Part shown: one piece after another, positions 33,979-45,894 of the stretch
Layout: each line of letters opens with the position of its first letter
Position numbering within the stretch: the first letter of the stretch is position 1
Source: Dipylidium caninum
Taxonomy: Eukaryota; Platyhelminthes; Cestoda; Cyclophyllidea; Dipylidiidae
Direction: 5' to 3'
Assembly: GCA_017562135.1 (NCBI GenBank)
Contig: QEYB01001405.1
Coordinates: forward strand, 1 to 48,909
DNA: 48,909 nt
Program-made: the position numbers and the translations under genes
Notes under the pieces: model-generated
What the model saw: the letters and a program-made list of their open reading frames with translations, nothing else
What the model was told of the DNA's origin: nothing
Database searches by the model: none

Positions 33979-34165
33979 GGGCCGATCCTCGAGGTAATGC
34001 AATACGAGGCCGACCCGTGGACGGGGTTGAGCAAGCTCACAGCACCCGTCCGGGTTGGAAAAATACAGGTAATTTCATTGGTCCCAAATTAGGGACCGTT
34101 GCAGAAATTACACTGCAAAGAACAGATACTACACATGATCTTAGCTCAGAGAGCCGAGAAGCGAT
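33979..34165 (-). ncRNA. U2: U2 snRNA gene copy 31 (reference copy)
   Basis: U2 snRNA pairs with the intron branch point and with U6 in the spliceosome. The gene spans 187 nt, the usual U2 length. RNA positions seen: stem I 12-15/19-22; GCUAAGAUCA 21-30 (U6-pairing region); GUAGUA 34-39, with AGAU 25-28 able to pair with AUCU 39-42 as the branch-point stem-loop; IIa 48-53/62-67; IIb 69-74/81-86; the alternative IIc 55-62/90-97; Sm run AUUUUU 102-107; stem III 115-121/141-147 with tip GAGCUUGCUC; stem IV 150-155/182-187 and 157-161/175-179 with loop UAUUGCAUUACCU. All helices are perfect or use G-U pairs. The start is fixed by the AUCGCUUCUCGG 5' end. The 3' end is placed at the end of stem IV and could extend a few bases. 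Copies 31-42 read identical. Confidence 0.97.
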
Positions 34166-34854
34166 AAAGTCGCGCGCCTCCGAGAGGCGCCGCCTCGCCA
34201 GATCTCCACTTGCCCCGTGACCCGCCCTTCCTCACACTCAAGCCCGCTCACCGCGCCTCGCACCGCAGGCTGCCGCCTCACACGCCCTCCCTCTTGGCTA
34301 CGAGGCGGACCGCCGACTTGTCCGCCTTCCCCCAGTCCAGGGCCTCCACCGGGCTCCCGGGCCTGTCTACAGACGCGGGCACACACTACTCACTTCGGTC
34401 CACTTGCCCATCAGTAGTTGAGGGCCGTGGAGGGGCGCGCCCTCCCTCCACCAGCCTAACGAGGACTTGGGGTAGCGCGCCCTAGCCCAAGCGAAGGTAA
34501 GGCGAGGCCACACTGGCCCCCTCCAATATACTCCCCAGGCGGGTTTGCCTAAGCCACGCACCTCCACTCATCGAGGTGGCGCCCACCTCCTCGTCTCTTG
34601 TCCGTGGTGCCACCTCCCGCGACTGCAACCCGTCTCCCCCCCCCCCTCAGACTGGGGGCAATGGCGACACGGTGTGCGACTGTGGCACCACACAGGCGCG
34701 AAAGGAGAGGCGACCACGGACCAGAGGACAATTGGCAGTGAGCCGGGTGTCTGCCGCGGGGCGAATTCCACCAGACAGGCGGAGAGCAGTGCGATCGAGT
34801 GGCACCGAGCGCCACGGTGGAGGCGGTCAACATTGCACCCTGGAAGAAGGCGGC

Positions 34855-34905
34855 CGCAGAGACGAGACCGGAGGACGACCGCCCCGCCCCGCCCCGCCGA
34901 CCGGA
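34855..34905. repeat. First CCCCG pentanucleotide expansion
   Basis: Here the type A segment GGCCGGAGGACGACCGGAGGAC is replaced by GAGACGAGACCGG and three CCCCG repeats before CCGACCGG. The rest of this unit is still type A. It is the first step of the A-to-B transition reading rightwards. Confidence 0.8.
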
Positions 34906-34994
34906 GGACAGCGGACGTCGGACCAGCACTGCTCCGCGCCTTGACCAAGCCCGCCCCTCGCCACCGCTATTCTATTTTGCTTTGCCATATGAAT

Positions 34995-35181
34995 GGGCCG
35001 ATCCTCGAGGTAATGCAATACGAGGCCGACCCGTGGACGGGGTTGAGCAAGCTCACAGCACCCGTCCGGGTTGGAAAAATACAGGTAATTTCATTGGTCC
35101 CAAATTAGGGACCGTTGCAGAAATTACACTGCAAAGAACAGATACTACACATGATCTTAGCTCAGAGAGCCGAGAAGCGAT
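34995..35181 (-). ncRNA. U2: U2 snRNA gene copy 32
   Basis: Identical 187-nt consensus. Its upstream flank already shows the type B forms GATAAGGTC and CCATATC. Confidence 0.97.
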
Positions 35182-36032
35182 AAGGTCGCGCGCCTCCGAG
35201 AGGCGCCGCCTCGCCATATCTCCACTTGCCCCGTGACCCGGCCTTCCTCACACTCAAGCCCGCTCACCGCGCCTCGCACCGCAGGCTGCCGCCTCACACT
35301 CCCTCCCTCTTGGCTACGAGGCGGACCGCTGACTTGTCCGCCTTCCCCCAGTCCATGGCCTCCACCGGGCTCCCGGGCCTGTCTACAGACGCGGGCACAC
35401 ACTACTCACTTCGGTCACTTGCCCATCAGTAGTTGAGGCCGTCGGAGGCGCGCCCTCCCTCCACCAGGCTAACGAGGACTTGGGGTAGCGCGCCTAGCCC
35501 AAGCGAAGGTGGCGAGGCCACACTGGCCCCCTCCAATATACTCCCCAGGCAGGGTAAGCCTAAGCCACGCACCTCCACTCATCGAGGTGGCGCCCACCTC
35601 CTCGTCTCTTGTCCCGTGTGCCACCTCTCCGCGACTGCAACCCGTCTCCCGCCCCCCCCCTCCTCAGACTGGGGGCAATGGCGACACGGCGTAGCGACTG
35701 TGGCACCACACAGGCGCGAAAGGAGAGGCGACCACGGCCAGAGGACAATTGGCAGTGAGCCGGGTGTCGGCTGCGTATGCGCGGTGGTGCTACGGGAGGA
35801 AGGTGTGTCCCCGAATTCCACCAGACAGGCGGAGCGCGTGCGATCGAGTGGCAGCGAGCACCACGGTGGAGGCGGTCAACCTTGCCCTCTGGAGAAGGCG
35901 GCCGAGATGATACGAGACGAGACGGAGGACGACCGGTGGAAGGCGGAGACGCAGACACCGCTCCGCGCCTTGACCAAGCCCCCACTCCCTCCCTTCGCCA
36001 CCGCTATTCTATATTTGCTTTGCCATATGAAT
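35182..36032. repeat. Intermediate A/B spacer
   Basis: This spacer keeps the C-tract and hairpins of type A. It has a shortened B insertion at about 35,767-35,812 (GTGTCGGCTGCGTATGCGCG..GGAGGAAGGTGTGTCCCC) running straight into GAATTCC, plus the B-type GATGATACGAGACGAGACGG segment. It is placed physically between pure A and pure B units. Confidence 0.8.
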
Positions 36033-36219
36033 GGGCCGATCCTCGAGGTAATGCAATACGAGGCCGACCCGTGGACGGGGTTGAGCAAGCTCACAGCACC
36101 CGTCCGGGTTGGAAAAATACAGGTAATTTCATTGGTCCCAAATTAGGGACCGTTGCAGAAATTACACTGCAAAGAACAGATACTACACATGATCTTAGCT
36201 CAGAGAGCCGAGAAGCGAT
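36033..36219 (-). ncRNA. U2: U2 snRNA gene copy 33
   Basis: Identical 187-nt consensus; its own 5' flank has the A-type GATAAAGTC and CCAGATC. Confidence 0.97.
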
Positions 36220-36821
36220 AAAGTCGCGCGCCTCCGAGAGGCGCCGCCTCGCCAGATCTCCACTTGCCCCGTGACCCGGCCTTCCTCACACTCAAGCCCG
36301 CTCACCGCGCCTCGCACCGCAGGCTGCCGCCTCACACGCCCTCCCTCTTGGCCCTACGAGGCCGACCGCCGACTTGCTCCGCCTTCCCCCAGTGCATGGC
36401 CTCCACCGGGCTCCCAGGCCTGTCTACAGACGCGGGCACACACTACTCACTTGGGCGCACATTGCCATCAGTAGTTGAGGCCGTCGGAGGCGCGCCCGCT
36501 CTCCACCAGGCTAACGAGGAGTTGGGGTAGCGCGGCCTAGCCTCACCGAAGGTGGGCGAGGCCACACTGACCCCCTCCAATGTACCCGCCAGGCAGGTAA
36601 GCCTAAGCCACGCACCTCCACACCCATCGAGGTGGCACCCACCTCCTCGTCTCTTGCCCCGTGTGCCACCTCTCGCGACTGCAACGCGTCTCCTCGCCTC
36701 TGCCCCACCTCCCACCCCTCAGACTGGGGCAGGGGCGACACGGCGTAGGACTGTGGCACGAGACAGGGCGAAAGGAGAGGTGACCACGGCCCCCAGAACA
36801 ATTGGCAGTGAGCAGGGTGTC

Positions 36822-36882
36822 GGCTCCCTACACTCTAGGCGTATGCGAGGCGGTGGTGCTACGGGAGGAAGGTGTGTCCCCG
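36822..36882. repeat. Type B spacer insertion (first full copy)
   Basis: About 61 bp stand between AGGGTGTC and GCCGCGGGGTGAATTCC, where type A has only two bases. GGTGT occurs just before it (36,816-36,820) and near its right end (36,871-36,875), so a short direct repeat flanks most of the insert. Shorter forms occur at about 35,767-35,812 and 42,196-42,234. Its source is not recognised. Confidence 0.75.
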
Positions 36883-37100
36883 GCCGCGGGGTGAATTCCA
36901 CCAGACAGGCGGAGCGCGGCACGATCGAGTGGCAGCGAGCACCACGGTGGAGGAGGTTAACCTCGCCCTCTGAAGAAGGCGGCCGAGATGATACGAGACG
37001 AGACGAGACGACCGGTGGAAGGCGGAGACGCAGACACCGCTCCGCGCCTCGACCAAGCCCGCCCTCGCCACCGCTACTATATTTGCTTTGCCATATGAAT

Positions 37101-37287
37101 GGGCCGATCCTCGAGGTAATGCAATACGAGGCCGACCCGTGGACGGGGTTGAGCAAGCTCACAGCACCCGTCCGGGTTGGAAAAATACAGGTAATTTCAT
37201 TGGTCCCAAATTAGGGACCGTTGCAGAAATTACACTGCAAAGAACAGATACTACACATGATCTTAGCTCAGAGAGCCGAGAAGCGAT
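37101..37287 (-). ncRNA. U2: U2 snRNA gene copy 34
   Basis: Identical 187-nt consensus. The spacer on its 3' side has GAGAC repeats and no CCCCG repeat. Confidence 0.97.
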
Positions 37288-38060
37288 AAGGTCGCGCGCC
37301 TCCGAGAGGCGCCGCCTCGCCATATCTCCACTTGCCCCGTGACCCGGCCTTCCTCACACTCAAGCCCGCTCACCGCGCCTCGCACCGCAGGCTGCCGCCT
37401 CACACTCCCTCCCTCTTCTACGAGGCCGACCGCTGACTTGCTCGCCTTCCCCCAGTGCATGGCCTCCACCGGGCTCCCAGGGCCTGTCCACAGACGCGGG
37501 CACACACTACTCACTTGGGCGCACATGCGCATCAGTAGTTGCAGGCCGTCGGGAGGCGCGCCCGCTCTCCACCAGGCTAACGAGGAGTTGGGGTAGCGCG
37601 GCCTAGCCTCACCGAAGGTGGGCGAGGCCACACTGACCCCCTCCAATGTACCCGCCAGGCAGGTAAGCCTAAGCCACGCACCTCCACACCCATCGAGGTG
37701 GCACCCACCTCCTCGTCTCTTGCCCCGTGTGCCACCTCTCGCGACTGCAACGCGTCTCCTCGCCTCTGCCCCACCTCCCACCCCTCAGACTGGGGCAGGG
37801 GCGACACGGCGTAGGACTGTGGCACGAGACAGGGCGAAAGGAGAGGTGACCACGGCCCCCAGAACAATTGGCAGTGAGCAGGGTGTCGGCTCCCTACACT
37901 CTAGGCGTATGCGAGGCGGTGGTGCTACGGGAGGAAGGTGTGTCCCCGGCCGCGGGGTGAATTCCACCAGACAGGCGGAGCGCGGCACGATCGAGTGGCA
38001 GCGAGCACCACGGTGGAGGAGGTTAACCTCGCCCTCTGAAGAAGGCGGCCGAGATGATAC

Positions 38061-38091
38061 GAGACGAGACGAGACGCCCCGCCCCGCCCCG
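38061..38091. repeat. (GAGAC)3-(CCCCG)3 pentanucleotide run
   Basis: Three GAGAC repeats, a G, then three CCCCG repeats. The corresponding runs in later units are (GAGAC)4-(CCCCG)2 at 39,147-39,177, (GAGAC)3-(CCCCG)1 at 40,231-40,251 and (GAGAC)3 with no CCCCG at 41,304-41,318. Two to three CCCCG repeats occur again near 44,515, 45,600 and 46,688. The counts label individual units. Confidence 0.9.
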
Positions 38092-38185
38092 CCGACCGGT
38101 GGAAGGCGGAGACGCAGACACCGCTCCGCGCCTCGACCAAGCCCGCCCTTCGCCACCGCTACTATATTTGCTTTGCCATATGAAT

Positions 38186-38372
38186 GGGCCGATCCTCGAG
38201 GTAATGCAATACGAGGCCGACCCGTGGACGGGGTTGAGCAAGCTCACAGCACCCGTCCGGGTTGGAAAAATACAGGTAATTTCATTGGTCCCAAATTAGG
38301 GACCGTTGCAGAAATTACACTGCAAAGAACAGATACTACACATGATCTTAGCTCAGAGAGCCGAGAAGCGAT
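38186..38372 (-). ncRNA. U2: U2 snRNA gene copy 35
   Basis: Identical 187-nt consensus. It has the A-type GATAAAGTC flank together with the B-type CCATATC flank, a recombinant-looking combination. Confidence 0.97.
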
Positions 38373-39269
38373 AAAGTCGCGCGCCTCCGAGAGGCGCCGC
38401 CTCGCCATATCTCCACTTGCCCCGTGACCCGGCCTTCCTCACACTCAAGCCCGCTCACCGCGCCTCGCACCGCAGGCTGCCGCCTCACACTCCCTCCCTC
38501 TTCCCTACGAGGCCGACCGCTGACTTGCTCGCCTTCCCCCAGTGCATGGCCTCCACCGGGCGCCCAGGCCTGTCCACAGACGCGGGCACACACTACTCAC
38601 TTGGGCGCACATGCGCATCAGTAGTTGCAGGCCGTCGGGAGGCGCGCCCGCTCTCCACCAGGCTAACGAGGAGTTGGGGTAGCGCGGCCTAGCCTCACCG
38701 AAGGTGGGCGAGGCCACACTGACCCCCTCCAATGTACCCGCCAGGCAGGTAAGCCTAAGCCACGCACCTCCACACCCATCGAGGTGGCACCCACCTCCTC
38801 GTCTCTTGCCCCGTGTGCCACCTCTCGCGACTGCAACGCGTCTCCTCGCCTCTGCCCCACCTCCCACCCCTCAGACTGGGGCAGGGGCGACACGGCGTAG
38901 GACTGTGGCACGAGACAGGGCGAAAGGAGAGGTGACCACGGCCCCCAGAACAATTGGCAGTGAGCAGGGTGTCGGCTCCCTACACTCTAGGCGTATGCGA
39001 GGCGGTGGTGCTACGGGAGGAAGGTGTGTCCCCGGCCGCGGGGTGAATTCCACCAGACAGGCGGAGCGCGGCACGATCGAGTGGCAGCGAGCACCACGGT
39101 GGAGGAGGTTAACCTCGCCCTCTGAAGAAGGCGGCCGAGATGATACGAGACGAGACGAGACGAGACGCCCCGCCCCGCCGACCGGTGGAAGGCGGAGACG
39201 CAGACACCGCTCCGCGCCTCGACCAAGCCCGCCCTCGCCACCGCTACTATATTGCTTTGCCATATGAAT

Positions 39270-39456
39270 GGGCCGATCCTCGAGGTAATGCAATACGAGG
39301 CCGACCCGTGGACGGGGTTGAGCAAGCTCACAGCACCCGTCCGGGTTGGAAAAATACAGGTAATTTCATTGGTCCCAAATTAGGGACCGTTGCAGAAATT
39401 ACACTGCAAAGAACAGATACTACACATGATCTTAGCTCAGAGAGCCGAGAAGCGAT
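39270..39456 (-). ncRNA. U2: U2 snRNA gene copy 36
   Basis: Identical 187-nt consensus in a type B unit with (CCCCG)2 on its 3' side. Confidence 0.97.
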
Positions 39457-40343
39457 AAGGTCGCGCGCCTCCGAGAGGCGCCGCCTCGCCATATCTCCAC
39501 TTGCCCCGTGACCCGGCCTTCCTCACACTCAAGCCCGCTCACCGCGCCTCGCACCGCAGGCTGCCGCCTCACACTCCCTCCCCTCTTCCCTACGAGGCCG
39601 ACCGCTGACTTGCTCGCCTTCCCCCAGTGCATGGCCTCCACCGGGCGCCCAGGCCTGTCCACAGACGCGGGCACACACTACTCACTTGGGCGCACATGCG
39701 CATCAGTAGTTGCAGGCCGTCGGGAGGCGCGCCCGCTCTCCACCAGGCTAACGAGGACTTGGGGTAGCGCGGCCTAGCCTCACCGAAGGTGGCGAGGCCA
39801 CACTGACCCCCTCCAATATACCCGCCAGGCAGGTTTGCCTAAGCCACGCACCTCCACACCCATCGAGGTGGCACCCACCTCCTCGTCTCTTGCCCCGTGT
39901 GCCACCTCTCGCGACTGCAACGCGTCTCCTCGCCTCTGCCCCACCTCCCACCCCTCAGACTGGGGCAGGGGCGACACGGCGTAGGACTGTGGCACGACAC
40001 AGGGCGGAAGGAGAGGTGACCACGGCCCCCAGAACAATTGGCAGTGAGCAGGGTGTCGGCTCCCTACACTCTAGGCGTATGCGAGGCGGTGGTGCTACGG
40101 GAGGAAGGTGTGTCCCCGGCCGCGGGGTGAATTCCACCAGACAGGCGGAGCGCGGCACGATCGAGTGGCAGCGAGCACCACGGTGGAGGAGGTTAACCTC
40201 GCCCTCTGAAGAAGGCGGCCGAGATGATACGAGACGAGACGAGACGCCCCGCCGACCGGTGGAAGGCGGAGACGCAGACACCGCTCCGCGCCTCGACCAA
40301 GCCCGCCCTCGCCACCGCTACTATATTGCTTTGCCATATGAAT

Positions 40344-40530
40344 GGGCCGATCCTCGAGGTAATGCAATACGAGGCCGACCCGTGGACGGGGTTGAGCAAG
40401 CTCACAGCACCCGTCCGGGTTGGAAAAATACAGGTAATTTCATTGGTCCCAAATTAGGGACCGTTGCAGAAATTACACTGCAAAGAACAGATACTACACA
40501 TGATCTTAGCTCAGAGAGCCGAGAAGCGAT
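40344..40530 (-). ncRNA. U2: U2 snRNA gene copy 37
   Basis: Identical 187-nt consensus. It is flanked upstream by GATAAGGTC with CCAGATC, the reciprocal combination to copy 35. Confidence 0.97.
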
Positions 40531-41410
40531 AAGGTCGCGCGCCTCCGAGAGGCGCCGCCTCGCCAGATCTCCACTTGCCCCGTGACCCGGCCTTCCTCAC
40601 ACTCAAGCCCGCTCACCGCGCCTCGCACCGCAGGCTGCCGCCTCACACTCCCTCCCCTCTTCCCTACGAGGCCGGACCGCCGACTTGCTCGCCTTCCCCC
40701 AGTGCATGGCCTCCACCGGGCTCCCGGGCCTGTCCACAGACGCGGGCACACACTACTCACTTGGGCGCACATGCGCATCAGTAGTTGCAGGCCGTCGGGA
40801 GGCGCGCCCGCTCTCCACCAGGCTAACGAGGACTTGGGGTAGCGCGGCCTAGCCTCACCGAAGGTGGGCGAGGCCACACTGGCCCCCTCCAATATACTCC
40901 CCAGGCAGGTAAGCCTAAGCCACGCACCTCCACACCCATCGAGGTGGCACCCACCTCCTCGTCTCTTGCCCGTGTGCCACCTCTCGCGACTGCAACGCGT
41001 CTCCTCGCCTCCCCCTCCCACCCCTCAGACTGGGGCAATGGGGCGACACGGCGTAGGACTGTGGCACCACACAGGCGCGAAAGGAGAGGCGACCACGGCC
41101 CCCAGAACAATTGGCAGTGAGCAGGGTGTCGGCTCCCTACACTTCTAGGCGTATGCGAGGCGGTGGTGCTACGGGAGGAAGGTGTGTCCCGGCCGCGGGG
41201 TGAATTCCACCAGACAGGCGGAGCGCGGCACGATCGAGTGGCACCGAGCACCACGGTGGAGGCGGTCAACCTCGCCCTCTGAAGAAGGCGGCCGAGATGA
41301 TACGAGACGAGACGAGACGACCGGAGGACAGGCGGAGACGCAGACACCGCTCCGCGCCTCGACCAAGCCCGCCCTCGCCACCGCTACTATATTTGCTTTG
41401 CCATATGAAT

Positions 41411-41597
41411 GGGCCGATCCTCGAGGTAATGCAATACGAGGCCGACCCGTGGACGGGGTTGAGCAAGCTCACAGCACCCGTCCGGGTTGGAAAAATACAG
41501 GTAATTTCATTGGTCCCAAATTAGGGACCGTTGCAGAAATTACACTGCAAAGAACAGATACTACACATGATCTTAGCTCAGAGAGCCGAGAAGCGAT
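41411..41597 (-). ncRNA. U2: U2 snRNA gene copy 38
   Basis: Identical 187-nt consensus. The spacer on its 3' side has no CCCCG repeat and keeps A-like words (CAGGCGCGAAAGG, GTGGCACCGAGC). Confidence 0.97.
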
Positions 41598-42460
41598 AAG
41601 GTCGCGCGCCTCCGAGAGGCGCCGCCTCGCCATATCTCCACTTGCCCCGTGACCCGGCCTTCCTCACACTCAAGCCCGCTCACCGCGCCTCGCACCGCAG
41701 GCTGCCGCCTCACACTCCCTCCCCTCTTCTACGAGGCCGACCGCTGACTTGCTCGCCTTCCCCCAGTGCATGGCCTCCACCGGGCTCCCAGGCCTGTCCA
41801 CAGACGCGGGCACACACTACTCACTTGGGCGCACATGCGCATCAGTAGTTGCAGGCCGTCGGGAGGCGCGCCCGCTCTCCACCAGCTAACGAGGAGTTGG
41901 GGTAGCGCGCCCTAGCCTCACCGAAGGTGGGCGAGGCCACACTGACCCCCTCCAATGTACCCGCCAGGCAGGTTTGCCTAAGCCACGCACCTCCACACCA
42001 TCGAGGTGGCGCCCACCTCCTCGTCTCTTGCCCCGTGTGCCACCTCTCCGCGACTGCAACCGTCTCCTCGCCTCTGCCCCCCTCCCACCCCTCAGACTGG
42101 GGCAGGGGCGACACGGTGTGGACTGTGGCACCACACAGGCGCGAAAGGAGAGGTGACCACGGACCCCCAGAGGACAATTGGCAGTGAGCAGGGTGTCGGC
42201 TCCCTGCGTATGCGAGGCGGTGGTGCTACGGGCCAATTCCACCAGACAGGCGGAGCGCGGCACGATCGAGTGGCAGCGAGCACCACGGTGGAGGAGGTCA
42301 ACCTTGCCCTCTGAAGAAGGCGGCCGAAGATGATACGAGACGAGGACGAGACGCCCCGCCCCGAGGCCGACCGGTGGAAGGCGGAGACGCAGACACCGCT
42401 CCGCGCCTCGACCAAGCCCGCCCCTCGCCACCGCTACTATATTTGCTTTGCCATATGAAT

Positions 42461-42647
42461 GGGCCGATCCTCGAGGTAATGCAATACGAGGCCGACCCGT
42501 GGACGGGGTTGAGCAAGCTCACAGCACCCGTCCGGGTTGGAAAAATACAGGTAATTTCATTGGTCCCAAATTAGGGACCGTTGCAGAAATTACACTGCAA
42601 AGAACAGATACTACACATGATCTTAGCTCAGAGAGCCGAGAAGCGAT
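42461..42647 (-). ncRNA. U2: U2 snRNA gene copy 39
   Basis: Identical 187-nt consensus. Its 3'-side spacer has the shortened B insertion at 42,196-42,234 and an irregular CCCCGCCCCGAGG run. Confidence 0.97.
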
Positions 42648-43531
42648 AAGGTCGCGCGCCTCCGAGAGGCGCCGCCTCGCCATATCTCCACTTGCCCCGT
42701 GACCCGCCCTTCCTCACACTCAAGCCCGCTCACCGCGCCTCGCACCGCAGGCTGCCGCCTCACACTCCCTCCCCTCTTGGCTACGAGGCGGACCGCTGAC
42801 TTGCTCGCCTTCCCCCAGTGCATGGCCTCCACCGGGCTCCCAGGCCTGTCCACAGACGCGGGCACACACTACTCACTTGGGCGCACATTGCGCATCAGTA
42901 GTTGCAGGGCCGTCGGGAGGCGCGCCCGCTCTCCACCAGGCTAACGAGGAGTTGGGGTAGCGCGGCCCTAGCCTCAAGCGAAGGTGGGCGAGGCCACACT
43001 GGCCCCCTCCAATGTACCCGCCAGGCAGGTAAGCCTAAGCCACGCACCTCCACACCCATCGAGGTGGCGCCCACCTCCTCGTCTCTTGCCCGTGTGCCAC
43101 CTCTCCGCGACTGCAACGCGTCTCCTCGCCTCCCCCACCTCCCTCAGACTGGGGCAGGGGCGACACGGCGTAGGACTGTGGCACGACACAGGCGCGAAAG
43201 GAGAGGTGACCACGGACCCCAGAACAATTGGCAGTGAGCAGGGTGTCGGCTCCCTACACTCTAGGCGTATGCGAGGCGGTGGTGCTACGGGAGGAAGGTG
43301 TGTCCCCGGCCGCGGGGTGAATTCCACCAGACAGGCGGAGCGCGGCACGATCGAGTGGCAGCGAGCACCACGGTGGAGGAGGTTAACCTCGCCCTGAAGA
43401 AGGCGGCCGAGATGATACGAGACGAGACGAGACGACCGACCGGAGGAAGGCGGAGACGCAGACACCGCTCCGCGCCTCGACCAGACCCGCCCCTTCGCCA
43501 CCGCTATTCTATATTGCTTTGCCATATGAAT

Positions 43532-43718
43532 GGGCCGATCCTCGAGGTAATGCAATACGAGGCCGACCCGTGGACGGGGTTGAGCAAGCTCACAGCACCC
43601 GTCCGGGTTGGAAAAATACAGGTAATTTCATTGGTCCCAAATTAGGGACCGTTGCAGAAATTACACTGCAAAGAACAGATACTACACATGATCTTAGCTC
43701 AGAGAGCCGAGAAGCGAT
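43532..43718 (-). ncRNA. U2: U2 snRNA gene copy 40
   Basis: Identical 187-nt consensus; the upstream flank reads GATAAAGGTC, one base longer than its neighbours. Confidence 0.97.
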
Positions 43719-44618
43719 AAAGGTCGCGCGCCTCCGAGAGGCGCCGCCTCGCCATATCTCCACTTGCCCCGTGACCCGGCCTTCCTCACACTCAAGCCCG
43801 CTCACCGCGCCTCGCACCGCAGGCTGCCGCCTCACACTCCCTCCCCTCTTGGCCCTACGAGGCCGGACCGCTGACTTGTCCGCCTTCCCCCAGTGCCATG
43901 GCCTCCACCGGGCGCCCAGGCCTGTCCACAGACGCGGGCACACACTACTCACTTGGGCGCACATGCGCATCAGTAGTTGCAGGCCGTCGGGAGGCGCGCC
44001 CGCTCTCCACCAGGCTAACGAGGAGTTGGGGTAGCGCGGCCTAGCCTCACCGAAGGTGGGCGAGGCCACACTGACCCCCTCCAATGTACCCGCCAGGCAG
44101 GTAAGCCTAAGCCACGCACCTCCACACCCATCGAGGTGGCACCCACCTCCTCGTCTCTTGCCCCGTGTGCCACCTCTCGCGACTGCAACGCGTCTCCTCG
44201 CCTCTGCCCCACCTCCCACCCCTCAGACTGGGGCAGGGGCGACACGGCGTAGGACTGTGGCACGAGACAGGGCGAAAGGAGAGGTGACCACGGCCCCCAG
44301 AACAATTGGCAGTGAGCAGGGTGTCGGCTCCCTACACTCTAGGCGTATGCGAGGCGGTGGTGCTACGGGAGGAAGGTGTGTCCCCGGCCGCGGGGTGAAT
44401 TCCACCAGACAGGCGGAGCGCGGCACGATCGAGTGGCAGCGAGCACCACGGTGGAGGAGGTTAACCTCGCCCTCTGAAGAAGGCGGCCGAGATGATACGA
44501 GACGAGACGAGACGCGCCCCGCCCCGCCGACCGGTGGAAGGCGGAGACGCAGACACCGCTCCGCGCCTCGACCAAGCCCGCCCTCGCCACCGCTACTATA
44601 TTGCTTTGCCATATGAAT

Positions 44619-44805
44619 GGGCCGATCCTCGAGGTAATGCAATACGAGGCCGACCCGTGGACGGGGTTGAGCAAGCTCACAGCACCCGTCCGGGTTGGAA
44701 AAATACAGGTAATTTCATTGGTCCCAAATTAGGGACCGTTGCAGAAATTACACTGCAAAGAACAGATACTACACATGATCTTAGCTCAGAGAGCCGAGAA
44801 GCGAT
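44619..44805 (-). ncRNA. U2: U2 snRNA gene copy 41
   Basis: Identical 187-nt consensus in a typical type B unit. Confidence 0.97.
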
Positions 44806-45707
44806 AAGGTCGCGCGCCTCCGAGAGGCGCCGCCTCGCCATATCTCCACTTGCCCCGTGACCCGGCCTTCCTCACACTCAAGCCCGCTCACCGCGCCTCG
44901 CACCGCAGGCTGCCGCCTCACACTCCCTCCCCTCTTCCCTACGAGGCCGACCGCTGACTTGCTCGCCTTCCCCCAGTGCATGGGCCTCCACCGGGCTCCC
45001 AGGCCTGTCTACAGACGCGGGCACACACTACTCACTTGGGCGCACATGCGCCATCAGTAGTTGCAGGCCGTCGGGAGGCGCGCCCGCTCTCCACCAGGCC
45101 TAACGAGGAGTTGGGGTAGCGCGGCCTAGCCTCACCGAAGGTGGGCGAGGCCACACTGGCCCCCTCCAATGTACTCCCCAGGCAGGTAAGCCTAAGCCAC
45201 GCACCTCCACACCCATCGAGGTGGCACCCACCTCCTCGTCTCTTGCCCCGTGTGCCACCTCTCCGCGACTGCAACGCGTCTCCTCGCCTCTGCCCCACCT
45301 CCCACCCCTCAGACTGGGGCAGGGGCGACACGGCGTAGGACTGTGGCACGAGACAGGGCGAAAGGAGAGGTGACCACGGCCCCCAGAACAATTGGCAGTG
45401 AGCAGGGTGTCGGCTCCCTACACTCTAGGCGTATGCGAGGCGGTGGTGCTACGGGAGGAAGGTGTGTCCCCGGCCGCGGGGTGAATTCCACCAGACAGGC
45501 GGAGCGCGGCACGATCGAGTGGCAGCGAGCACCACGGTGGAGGAGGTTAACCTCGCCCTCTGAAGAAGGCGGCCGAGATGATACGAGACGAGACGAGACG
45601 CCCCGCCCCGCCCCGCCGACCGGTGGAAGGCGGAGACGCAGACACCGCTCCGCGCCTCGACCAAGCCCGCCCTCGCCACCGCTACTATATTGCTTTGCCA
45701 TATGAAT

Positions 45708-45894
45708 GGGCCGATCCTCGAGGTAATGCAATACGAGGCCGACCCGTGGACGGGGTTGAGCAAGCTCACAGCACCCGTCCGGGTTGGAAAAATACAGGTA
45801 ATTTCATTGGTCCCAAATTAGGGACCGTTGCAGAAATTACACTGCAAAGAACAGATACTACACATGATCTTAGCTCAGAGAGCCGAGAAGCGAT
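45708..45894 (-). ncRNA. U2: U2 snRNA gene copy 42 (last complete gene)
   Basis: Identical 187-nt consensus. It is the last copy with both ends before the array boundary. Confidence 0.97.

Noticed and set aside
36593..36605. CAGGTAAGCC in type B spacers as a 5' splice site or U1-related sequence
   Set aside because: It is a chance match in untranscribed-looking spacer, type A has GGGTTTGCC at the same place, and no U1 stem-loops surround it.
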